The notes under the pieces are model-generated. The model saw only the letters and a program-made list of their open reading frames with translations. It was not told the origin of the DNA and made no database searches. Shown piece after piece: positions 9,070-16,324 of a stretch of DNA of 64,000 nt. Position numbers and translations under genes: made by a program. The first letter of the stretch is position 1. Each line of letters opens with the position of its first letter. The stretch is from NCBI RefSeq assembly GCF_025398155.2, contig NZ_CP104562.2, positions 2,604,001 through 2,668,000 on the forward strand, read 5' to 3'. The stretch comes from Roseateles amylovorans. Lineage in GTDB: Bacteria > Pseudomonadota > Gammaproteobacteria > Burkholderiales > Burkholderiaceae_C.

Positions 9070-9306
9070 TCAGGGAATCAGGCCGCCCAGTTCGGTGTGG
9101 TAATCCCCGACCTCCGACCATTGCGACAGCTGTTCGGGCACGGCGAATGCGGCCGCCACCGCCTTGGCGGCCTCTTCAGCGGTGGTGAAGGAATCGCCCC
9201 AGGGATGGCCGTCGTGCTTCACACGCCAGCGGCGCGACAGCCGCGGCTTGATGGTGAATCTGCCGTCCACACTCTCATAGGCATAAGAAATCGTGTCTAT
9301 ATCCAT
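9070..9306 (-). CDS. Small protein of unknown function (78 aa)
   Basis: I do not recognise a family. The ATG at 9306 has a GGAG 7-8 nt upstream, so I prefer it to the GTG four codons earlier. The product is about 9 kDa with no signal peptide or membrane helix. It has a Trp-rich, mixed-charge middle (RRWRVKHDGHPWGDSF) and an amphipathic helix with TTAEEAAKAVAAAF, suggesting a small alpha/beta domain. It lies between pdeM (convergent, 35 nt) and the MgtC-like gene (same strand). Codon use matches its neighbours, and the good ribosome site makes it likely to be real. Confidence 0.6.
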   Translation of the reverse strand: MDIDTISYAYESVDGRFTIKPRLSRRWRVKHDGHPWGDSFTTAEEAAKAVAAAFAVPEQLSQWSEVGDYHTELGGLIP

Positions 9307-9436
9307 CGTGCACTCCACGTCCTCATGGGCGTTGCTTTGGGTCCTCGCGTCGGGAACGACCGGGCCATCTTGGCGTCAACATCCTTCGGCGGCAACCGTC
9401 ATGCCCAACGGATCTCCCTGGCGTTGCGACCCTGGC

Positions 9437-10087
9437 TCAGTCGCGGGAAGCGTCGTCTGAGCGTTCGACCGACGAGGGCGTGGCGCGGGCGCGGTTGCCG
9501 TTGCCGCTGCCGCTGCCGTTGCCGTTGCGGTTGCCGTTTCGGGTGATGAGCGGCACCAAGGTCAGCACGGCCAGCGCCAGCAGGGTGCTGACCACGGCCG
9601 TGGCCTCGCGGCCGAGTCCGCAGGCCACACCGATCGCCGCCGTCATCCAGATTCCGGCTGCCGTGGTGAGGCCGTGTACCTGTTCCTCTTCCTTGAGCTT
9701 CAGGATGGCGCCCGCGCCCAGGAAGCCGATGCCGGCGATCACGCCCTGCAGCACCCGGCTCATGTCCGGCATCGGCATGCCGCCTTGTTGCGGCACCAGC
9801 ACGAACAGCGCGGCGCCGAGCGACACCAGCATGTGGGTCCGGATTCCCGCAGCCTTGCCCGCCTGCTCGCGCTCATAGCCCAGCACGCCACCCAGCAGCG
9901 CCGCCAGCGTCAGGCGCAGCACCAGCCGCACGATCTGGGCGGTGTCGGGGATGTCAGAGAACTCGGTGCGGATCGTGTCGACGACCTCGTCCATCCAACT
10001 GCCGGAGGCGGACGTGCTGGAGGCGGGGGCGGCGCCCGGGTGGACGGCGGCGGTGAGGGGCGTGAGCGCGAGCATCATGGCTGACAT
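9437..10087 (-). CDS. MgtC/SapB family membrane protein
   Basis: Inner-membrane protein of the MgtC/SapB family, which is linked to growth in low magnesium and to control of the F-type ATP synthase in some pathogens. The conserved N-terminal block is present: a helix ending LAALLGGVLGYEREQAGKAAGIRTHMLVSLGAALF, then a second block with GIGFLGAGAILK and GLTTAAGIWMTAAIGVACG. Four membrane helices are expected. The C-terminal tail of about 35 residues is a Gly-Asn/Gly-Ser repeat coded by a gttgcc-type hexamer array. At 216 residues it is a short form without the C-terminal ACT-like domain of MgtC proper. Start ATG 10087; Mets at positions 4 and 5 are alternatives. Confidence 0.85.
   Translation of the reverse strand: MSAMMLALTPLTAAVHPGAAPASSTSASGSWMDEVVDTIRTEFSDIPDTAQIVRLVLRLTLAALLGGVLGYEREQAGKAAGIRTHMLVSLGAALFVLVPQQGGMPMPDMSRVLQGVIAGIGFLGAGAILKLKEEEQVHGLTTAAGIWMTAAIGVACGLGREATAVVSTLLALAVLTLVPLITRNGNRNGNGSGSGNGNRARATPSSVERSDDASRD
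9494..9535. repeat. gttgcc hexanucleotide repeat (7 units) in MgtC-like tail
   Basis: Seven tandem 6-bp units (gttgcc, gttgcc, gctgcc, gctgcc, gttgcc, gttgcg, gttgcc) code, on the minus strand, for alternating Gly with Asn or Ser at the C-terminus of the MgtC-like protein. Length changes would stay in frame. Confidence 0.85.
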
Positions 10088-10094
10088 CCTGGGT

Positions 10095-12239
10095 TCAGGT
10101 GGCGGTGCCGAGGCTCAGCCCAGCGATGGAGGAACGGTCGGCTTCGGACATCGCCGCCCGCCTGGGCTCGTCGGCTTCGACGGGCGCCGTGCTCATCGGC
10201 GTCCCCAAGGGATCGGCCGCCAGCGCGGGCGTCGACGTGCCGGTCAGCGTCCGGACATCGCCGCGTGCGGAGCCCGCGCTGACCCGGGGGTCGGCCGCCT
10301 CCGGATCGTCGGACTCGAAGGCAAAGCCTTCCGCCGGATGCAGCGACCATTCACCTCCTCCGTGCAGTCGCAGCACATGGGTGTGATGCCGCAACACCGC
10401 GGGGCGATGCGCAATGCTGACGAGCGTGACACCGTCCTCGCACAGGCGCTGATAGAGCCGGTGCTCATTGCGGCCATCGAGCGCGCTGGTGGCCTCATCC
10501 AGGATGACCATCTTGGGACGTCGCACCAGCACGCGGGCAAAGGCCAGACGCTGTTGCTCGCCCATCGAGAGCAGCTTCTCCCAATCCTGCACCGCATCCA
10601 GGCCGCCGACCCGATCGACCAGCTCCGGCAGGCTGACCTCGTCCAGGATGCGGCGAAGGGTGTCGTCATCCAGGTCGGTCCGGGTGTCCGGATAGATCAT
10701 CTGGCTGCGCAGGCTGCCCGGCTGGAGATAAGGGCGCTGCGGGAGGAAGAAGACATCCTCCATCGGTGGATGTTCAATGGTGCCGCTGCCGGTGCGCCAC
10801 AGGCCGGCAATGGCGCGCAGCAATGAACTCTTGCCGCAACCGCTCACCCCGGTGATGAGCAGGCTTTCGCCCGGCTTGAGCTGGAGGTTGAGCTTGTCGA
10901 CCAGCAGGCGGTCGAACTGCGGCGTGTAGAGCGTGACCTCACGCAGCGCCAGTTGCTCGGCCGGGCTGCTGGCGATGCGCTCACGTTCGCGTCCGGTGGG
11001 CGGCTTGTTGTGCAGCACGGCTTCGGAGAGCGCATGCAGCCGGTCGATGCCCGCCACGAACCGGCTCAGGCTTTCGAAGTTGTCGACGATCAGGGAGACG
11101 GCGGTCAGCACCGCAGCGAACGCGCCCGCGGCCTGGACGGCGGCGCCGACCTCCAGTTGTCCCGACAGCACGCTGTCGGCCAGGATCACGCTGGGCACAA
11201 CCAGGGTCAACTGGCTGAAGCCGCGCTGGAACAGGTTGAGCGAGCGCTGCTTGCGGATGAGCTTGGCATAGTTGTCGTAGACGGCTTCGAAGCGGCCTTC
11301 GATCTGGGCGCGCTCCTGCGGTTCGCCGCGGTAGAAGGCGATCGATTCGGCGTTCTCGCGCAGCCGCATCAGACCGAACCGGAAGTCGGCCTCCCGACGC
11401 AACTGCCAGAAGTTGAGCTTGATCAGCGGCGAGCCGAAGACATACAGGGCCAGGAAGGTGCCGGTGGTGGCATAGACCGCCAGAAAGGCGACCAGCGGCT
11501 TGGACAGCGACCACAGCACCGCACAGAAGGCCACCAGTTGCATGGCCGAGCCCAACATCATCAGCAGGAAATGGGTGGAGCGGCCGGTGAAGGTGTTGAG
11601 GTCTTCGCTGATGCGCTGGTCGGGGTTGTCGATGTCGCCGTGCTGGCTGGCGGCGCTGCCGCGGCTGATGTCGTAGTACTTGCGCCCGTCGAGGTAGCCG
11701 TCGAGAAACCGACCGGTGAGCCAGCGACGCCAATGGTTGGAGAAGGCGTCCCGCATGTAGTAGTAGAACGCGTAGACCGGGACGGCGAAGGCCAGCACCA
11801 TCAGGCTGTCCCGCACCGAGAGCCAGAACCGGCCATGGTCGCGCGCGGCCAGTGCGGAGGTCATTTCACCGGTCTTGTCGTTGAGCATCACCGCGAGCTG
11901 GGTCTCGCACAGCATCAGCACGACCAGCAAGGTCAGCAAGCCCCAGGCGGCTCGCTTCTTGTCGCCTTGCCAATACGGCTTGGCGAGTTGAAGGAACTGC
12001 CGCCATGCGGCGGCGGAGAGTCGCGGCGGCTGTCGCCGGGGGCTGTCTGACTTGCGTTTGAAGGCGTCCCGGGTGCGCGCCAAGGCACGCTGTGCGGCCG
12101 CCCGCGCACGGGCGCGGGCGCCGGCTGCGGAGGGCGTGTTCGTTGCGGGCGCCGTGGCCGCGGAGTTGGCGGTGTTGGCTTTTGAGTCGGCAGTCCGGCC
12201 GGGGTCAGAAGGCGTGTTGGTAGGGGAGGTGCGAGGCAT
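10095..12239 (-). CDS. ABC transporter, fused permease/ATPase of the SbmA/BacA-YddA type
   Basis: Single-chain half-transporter: a variable Ala/Arg-rich N-terminus, a membrane domain of the SbmA/BacA type (with RRWLTGRFLDGYLDGRKYY, then DNPDQRISEDLNTF, the hallmark of the YddA/peroxisomal ABCD-like group), and a C-terminal nucleotide-binding domain. In the latter, Walker A is GVSGCGKSS, the signature LSMGEQQR is slightly altered from LSGGQ, and Walker B is MVILDEATSALD, followed by the H-loop SIAHR. It probably works as a homodimer; the substrate is unknown (peptide or cofactor import or export). The frame extends to a GTG at 12308, but ATG 12239 has an AGGG about 8 nt upstream and is preferred (714 aa). 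A 60-residue tail follows the ATPase. Confidence 0.85.
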   Translation of the reverse strand: MPRTSPTNTPSDPGRTADSKANTANSAATAPATNTPSAAGARARARAAAQRALARTRDAFKRKSDSPRRQPPRLSAAAWRQFLQLAKPYWQGDKKRAAWGLLTLLVVLMLCETQLAVMLNDKTGEMTSALAARDHGRFWLSVRDSLMVLAFAVPVYAFYYYMRDAFSNHWRRWLTGRFLDGYLDGRKYYDISRGSAASQHGDIDNPDQRISEDLNTFTGRSTHFLLMMLGSAMQLVAFCAVLWSLSKPLVAFLAVYATTGTFLALYVFGSPLIKLNFWQLRREADFRFGLMRLRENAESIAFYRGEPQERAQIEGRFEAVYDNYAKLIRKQRSLNLFQRGFSQLTLVVPSVILADSVLSGQLEVGAAVQAAGAFAAVLTAVSLIVDNFESLSRFVAGIDRLHALSEAVLHNKPPTGRERERIASSPAEQLALREVTLYTPQFDRLLVDKLNLQLKPGESLLITGVSGCGKSSLLRAIAGLWRTGSGTIEHPPMEDVFFLPQRPYLQPGSLRSQMIYPDTRTDLDDDTLRRILDEVSLPELVDRVGGLDAVQDWEKLLSMGEQQRLAFARVLVRRPKMVILDEATSALDGRNEHRLYQRLCEDGVTLVSIAHRPAVLRHHTHVLRLHGGGEWSLHPAEGFAFESDDPEAADPRVSAGSARGDVRTLTGTSTPALAADPLGTPMSTAPVEADEPRRAAMSEADRSSIAGLSLGTAT

Positions 12240-12384
12240 GAGTTGCCCTAGGGCAGCCGGGATGCCTGACGGTAGCGCGGCGCCCGGAGGCACCGTGTCG
12301 GACGCCACCTACAGCGTCTGACGGCGGGCAGCGCATTCTGACGAACGGCGTCTCCTGGGAAGGGCTTCTGATGCGAACAGCGCT

Positions 12385-13533
12385 TCAAGCGAACAGCGAT
12401 GCGAGCCGCTGCACAGCGGCATCGGTCAGCGCGCGCACCACCTTGTGGTCGGGGTTGTTGAAGTCCTGCGGATCCTGCGCCTGGACGAGCAAGCCATCGC
12501 GCCGGGGCACCACCACCAGGTTGTGGCCGCGGTAGACGAGCAGGTCGGTGACTTCAGGCTGCGGAATCAATCGAGCGGTCTGGCCGCGCACCGGGATCAG
12601 CAGCGGATCATTGAACAGCGCCTTCGCGCCGTAGCCCGTGCAGTTCACCAGGGTGCGCTCCGGCAACGTGGCCAGCTCGCGGGCATGCTGGAAGTCCCGT
12701 TGAATCCACTCGCCGCCGTCTCGCAGGAAGTCCTCCACCAGCATCCGTTGATAGGGTCGGATGTGAAACACCATCTGGGTGAAGCGCCGGGCATGGGCCA
12801 CCTTGAACGGGTGCTGATCCGGCCGCAGCGGGCTCGATCTTGGACGCAGGTCTGCAATCAGATCCATCAGGTCGGGATACTCGGGCTCGCCCGGCAGGCC
12901 ATGGTCGCCCGCACCCGGGGCATCGAACGGCGTGTCGGACAGCACATGACCGTCGCGCCATTCGATGGGGGACCCCGGCGCGCCCAGCAACTGCTGGTAG
13001 CTGCGGAACGCGTGGCGAGCCATGGCCTCCCAGCGTCGCTCGAAGGCCGGTGTGGCGGCGGCCAGCGCGCACAGACGTGAGTCGGGCGTCCACATCCCGG
13101 TGGCGTGGGTGGAGGCGACCTCGGGCGGGCGTTCGCGGGCGTAGAGGCGCACCCGCAGGCCGGCCTGCTGCGCCACGCGCGCGGTGGTCAGTCCGATCGC
13201 GCCGCCGCCGATCACGGCGATGCGACGTTCCCCGGTCGCCTGGATCAGGGGCAGCGCGCCGATGGCGGCCGATCCCCACGACAGCGACCAGCCGCTGCCG
13301 CCGTGGCCGTAGTGGTGGACCACGGTTTTGCCGAACAGGCGCTCCGACTCGATGCGCGGCCCTTGCAGCCGGAACGGTCGGGTGCACACGCCGATGTCGA
13401 TCACGCGATCAACGCTGGCGCGGATGCGGGCGGGAAGCGCGGGTGAGGCGAAGGGCAAGGGGTCCGCTGAGCCGCCGAGCGGCCATGCGGCAGCCCAGGC
13501 GCTGGCAGCGCCGATCAGATGACGTCGTTGCAT
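12385..13533 (-). CDS. D-amino-acid-oxidase-like FAD oxidoreductase with permuted motif order, Tat-like signal
   Basis: FAD-dependent oxidoreductase of the DAO superfamily. The N-terminus MQRRHLIGAASAWAAAWPLGGSA resembles a twin-arginine signal, so the protein may act in the periplasm. Motifs typical of eukaryotic-type D-amino acid and D-aspartate oxidases occur in an unusual order. The CTRPFRLQGPRIE strand and HHYGHGGSGWSLSWG block (residues 73-87), normally C-terminal, come before the FAD-binding VIGGGAIGL block (108-115). The chain then continues through THATGMWTP and VNCTGYGAKAL (296 on) and stops after the strand that normally precedes the TRPFR segment. All core motifs are kept, so it could fold. 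Substrate unknown. Start ATG 13533. Confidence 0.8.
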   Translation of the reverse strand: MQRRHLIGAASAWAAAWPLGGSADPLPFASPALPARIRASVDRVIDIGVCTRPFRLQGPRIESERLFGKTVVHHYGHGGSGWSLSWGSAAIGALPLIQATGERRIAVIGGGAIGLTTARVAQQAGLRVRLYARERPPEVASTHATGMWTPDSRLCALAAATPAFERRWEAMARHAFRSYQQLLGAPGSPIEWRDGHVLSDTPFDAPGAGDHGLPGEPEYPDLMDLIADLRPRSSPLRPDQHPFKVAHARRFTQMVFHIRPYQRMLVEDFLRDGGEWIQRDFQHARELATLPERTLVNCTGYGAKALFNDPLLIPVRGQTARLIPQPEVTDLLVYRGHNLVVVPRRDGLLVQAQDPQDFNNPDHKVVRALTDAAVQRLASLFA

Positions 13534-13702
13534 GGCGTGGGACGAGCGCCGGCGAGGCGCCCGGATCAGGAGGGCATCAAGGGGATTTCAGCGAGGCGTC
13601 GGCGGGCGTCTGCGGGGCCTCGGCCGGACATCCGCGGCGCATCTGCAGCGCAACCGCAGGCGATGGGCCACACCCGACGCGGCCCCGCCGCGGCCCCCGC
13701 GC

Positions 13703-15574
13703 TCAGGCGGCGGCCAGACGCGACAGCGACTTGCGGATCAGCGACGCATCACGCAGGCGCTGGGCAGAGCCATCGGCATCGAGCAGCACGACGGTCAGCG
13801 TCTGACCGCCGCTCTTCATGCGCATCGTCAGGCAGCGGCCGGCCTCGGTGGTGTAGCCGGTCTTGGACAGTTTGATGTCCCAGCCCTTGCCGCCGACCAG
13901 GTGGTTGGTGTTGCGCAGCTCCCGGGCGCGGCCATTGATCGCCACGCGGCTGCTCTTGTCGCTGGTGATGCGGGCGATGTCCGGATAGTGCGCTGCGGCC
14001 ATGGCGATGCGGGCCACTTCGGTGGCGGTCGAGGTGTTGGCGGGCGACAGGCCGGTGGGGTCGACCAGGGTGGTGCGGGTCAGGCCGAGCGCCTGGATCT
14101 TCGCCTGCACGGCGGCCTCGAAGGCGGCGGTGCCGCCGGGATAGGCACGGGCCAGGGCGGCGGCGGCGCGGTTTTCCGAGGACATCAGCGCCAGTTCAAG
14201 CGCCGCGGCGCGTGTCATCTGGGCGCCGACTGCCACCCGGGAGCGGCTGTGCTTGAGCAGGTCGACATCGGCGGCGTCGATCCGCAACATCGCCTGCGGA
14301 TCCTGGTGGGCATCCAGGACCACCATCGCGGTCATCAGCTTGGTCAGCGAGGCGATCGGAACAATCGCATCCGGATCCTTGGCCATCATGACCCGACCGC
14401 TGTCGTCGACCACCATCACATGCCGCGCATTGACCGGCAGCTTCATCATCTGTGTGCCGGACACGGTCTGGAAGGCCGGTGCGGCGACCGGTGCGGCGGC
14501 GGTCACGACGCCGGACTGACGCTGCGGCGAGCGGGCCTGGGTGGGCTCGTCCACGGCGACGGGCGCATGGCTGGCGGCTTGGACCAGCAGGGTCGCGCAG
14601 GCCAGCAACAAGGCAGGCAGGGCCAGCTTCCAGCTGGTGGTGTGCGGCGTGGTGATCATCAGTTGCTCGATGCGTTGCAGGAGGTGGCCGCCGCGGGCGG
14701 ACAGCGCGGGAAAGGGGGGAGGGGCGGACCGGCCGGCGCGGGCGTCCGGATCGGGGCGCCGGACGGATGGGCGGGATGCGGGGGATGCGTTGAACTGCGA
14801 CAGCGCGGCCAGGGCGGTGGCCACGCGATGACGGTCGCCCTCCAGCGCGTCGGCGGCCAGCGCGTCGGCGACCTGTTCGCGCTCATGCCGCATGCGGGCC
14901 GACAGCCACCAGACGGCGGGATGGAAGAACAGCAGCGCTTCGGCCAGGCTCTGCAGCAGATTGACCAGGAAGTCCCATCGCCGCACATGGGCCAGTTCAT
15001 GGGCCAGGAGGGCGTCGATCAGCGGCGCCGGCAGACCGGTGAGCAGGCTGGCGGGCACCAGCACCAGCGGGCGGAAGGCGCCGACGGTGATCGGGCCGTC
15101 CAGCGTCGGCAGCAGGCGCAGCGGCACTGGTCGGTGGATGTGAAGTCGGCGGCGCAGCGCATCCAGCCGCGCCTGCCACTCGGCCGGGGCGGCGGTGGCG
15201 CGGCGTCGCAGTCGGGCCACCCACACCAGCCCCAGACCGAGACGCAGGCTCATCAGTCCGACACCGCTGGCCCAGGCGTGGACCAGCAGCGGGAGGTGGT
15301 CGACCAGTTCCTTCAGCGGGCGGGGCAGGGCCTCATCGCTGTCGTAGCGCCATTGGCCGGACGGCTGCACCAGCCATAGCCAGTGCAGCAGCGGCAAGGC
15401 CAGACAAGCGGCCAGGGCCGCCGCGCAGACGGCGTAGCGCGCCTGAGGGGCGGCACCGCGCAGTGCCCGCAAGCCGACAGCGGCGAGGGCGGCGATCAGC
15501 ACCACTTGCCAGAGCGCATGCAGCAGCACCCAACCCAGCGCCGCCACGGCGCTGTCCAACCAGATCGCGCCCAT
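13703..15574 (-). CDS. M56 (BlaR1-like) metalloprotease fused to an S11 D-Ala-D-Ala peptidase domain
   Basis: Two-part membrane protein. Residues 1-330 form an M56 peptidase of the BlaR1/MecR1 type, with N-terminal helices, zinc motif HELAH (192-196), the downstream EREQVADALA block carrying the third ligand, and a membrane helix near 315-335. After a linker, residues about 372-623 are an S11 (PBP7/DacA-like) domain with SLTK (Ser409, Lys412), SEN (466-468) and KTG (571-573) all intact. In BlaR1 the extracellular sensor is class-D-like, so an S11 domain there is different. It overlaps the blaI-like gene by one base (TGATG). It may sense beta-lactams or wall fragments, cleave cross-links, or both. 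Confidence 0.88.
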   Translation of the reverse strand: MGAIWLDSAVAALGWVLLHALWQVVLIAALAAVGLRALRGAAPQARYAVCAAALAACLALPLLHWLWLVQPSGQWRYDSDEALPRPLKELVDHLPLLVHAWASGVGLMSLRLGLGLVWVARLRRRATAAPAEWQARLDALRRRLHIHRPVPLRLLPTLDGPITVGAFRPLVLVPASLLTGLPAPLIDALLAHELAHVRRWDFLVNLLQSLAEALLFFHPAVWWLSARMRHEREQVADALAADALEGDRHRVATALAALSQFNASPASRPSVRRPDPDARAGRSAPPPFPALSARGGHLLQRIEQLMITTPHTTSWKLALPALLLACATLLVQAASHAPVAVDEPTQARSPQRQSGVVTAAAPVAAPAFQTVSGTQMMKLPVNARHVMVVDDSGRVMMAKDPDAIVPIASLTKLMTAMVVLDAHQDPQAMLRIDAADVDLLKHSRSRVAVGAQMTRAAALELALMSSENRAAAALARAYPGGTAAFEAAVQAKIQALGLTRTTLVDPTGLSPANTSTATEVARIAMAAAHYPDIARITSDKSSRVAINGRARELRNTNHLVGGKGWDIKLSKTGYTTEAGRCLTMRMKSGGQTLTVVLLDADGSAQRLRDASLIRKSLSRLAAA

Positions 15575-15957
15575 CAGGATTTGGCCTCGCGGTCGAGCAG
15601 GTCCTGGATCTCCGCCCGCTCCTTGGCATTCACATGACCCTTCAGTGCCGCCATCACCAGCGCCTTGCCGGAGCCGGCAAAGGCCTTGGCGATCAGTTCC
15701 TTCAGCAGCCGTGTCTGGAGTCTTTCCTGGGTCTGCACCGGTGCATAGCGCTGCGGGCGCTGGGTTTCATCGCGTTCCAGCAGCCCCTTGCCGTGCATCA
15801 CTTGCAACTGGCGCAGCACCGTCGCATAGGTGGCGTCCGGTCGTTCGGGCAGCAGGGCCTCGTGGACCTGGCGGGCATCGGCGGGACCGAGGCGCCACAG
15901 CACGCGCAGCAGATCGAGTTCGCCCGCCGTAGGGGGTGGCAATCCAGTTTTCGACAT
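15574..15957 (-). CDS. BlaI/MecI/CopY-family repressor
   Basis: Winged-helix repressor of 127 residues, the usual length. The N-terminal DNA-binding half has TAGELDLLRVLWRLGPADARQVHEAL and the recognition helix region ATYATVLRQLQVMHGKGLLERD; the C-terminal half is a dimerisation helix set (LKELIAKAFAGSGKALVMAAL). BlaI-type repressors dimerise on inverted repeats and are cleaved, directly or indirectly, by the partner M56 protease, which here is the next gene. The start ATG 15957 has no ribosome site and lies at the predicted transcription start. The operator overlaps its own promoter, so it should repress itself and the fused protease. Confidence 0.93.
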   Translation of the reverse strand: MSKTGLPPPTAGELDLLRVLWRLGPADARQVHEALLPERPDATYATVLRQLQVMHGKGLLERDETQRPQRYAPVQTQERLQTRLLKELIAKAFAGSGKALVMAALKGHVNAKERAEIQDLLDREAKS

Positions 15958-15964
15958 GACGCGC

Positions 15965-15993
15965 AGAATAGGTGTTCTAGAAGAGATTGTCTA
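15965..15993 (-). promoter_or_regulatory. Promoter of the blaI-M56/S11 operon
   Basis: On the minus strand, TAGACA (15988-15993, five of six matches to the -35 consensus) and TATTCT (15965-15970, -10) are 17 bp apart. Transcription should start about 15957-15959, which is the ATG itself, predicting a leaderless message. Confidence 0.65.
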
Positions 15994-15998
15994 GAACA
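15973..15998. promoter_or_regulatory. BlaI-type operator: perfect 9-bp inverted repeat
   Basis: TGTTCTAGA and TCTAGAACA are exact inverted copies separated by 8 bp (15973-15981 and 15990-15998), covering the -35 and spacer of the repressor promoter. A third half-site, TGTCTAGA, lies at 16002-16009. Size and layout fit BlaI/MecI-family operators, and the position predicts steric autorepression. Confidence 0.75.
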
Positions 15999-16009
15999 AA
16001 ATGTCTAGA

Positions 16010-16324
16010 TGGCGGCGATGTCTCTCTCGCTCTCTACTCCCTCTCCCTCTCCCTCTCCCTCTCCCTCTCCCTCTCCCGGGGTGTTCCCAGCGGGGCAGCA
16101 ACGCGCGAAGCGGCCGGCTGCTGGGGTGTGGCATCCCGGCTTCGCGGGGCCCTCCGTCTGTCTCCTTGGGCGACCCCGGCATCCCCCAAGGCGCCCCTGA
16201 TATCCTTCTGATGCGGGGGGAGGCACGCCGGGCGCCGGGTCGACCAAGAGCCGACCTATATAATCGCGCTTTACCACCACGGCGTTTTTGGGATCCCATC
16301 GGAGTACCCAGGCGCTGCAAGACA
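16010..16324. other. Gap between the blaI operator and pyrG
   Basis: About 315 bp without a convincing gene. It holds a pyrimidine-rich microsatellite (16019-16077), a GC-rich stretch, and a possible pyrG -10 element TATAAT at 16258-16263 about 62 nt before the ATG, with no good -35. I see no terminator or riboswitch. Confidence 0.6.
16038..16077. repeat. tccctc hexanucleotide microsatellite
   Basis: About 6.7 perfect copies of tccctc, preceded by a tctctc-rich run (16019-16036). It is a pure polypyrimidine tract on the plus strand, lying just beyond the blaI operator and 250 bp upstream of pyrG. Such tracts can change length by slippage or form triplex-like structures. Confidence 0.9.

Noticed and set aside
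13532..15379. 615-residue plus-strand open frame
   Set aside because: Antisense to the M56-S11 fusion; Gly/Gln/His-rich and without domains.
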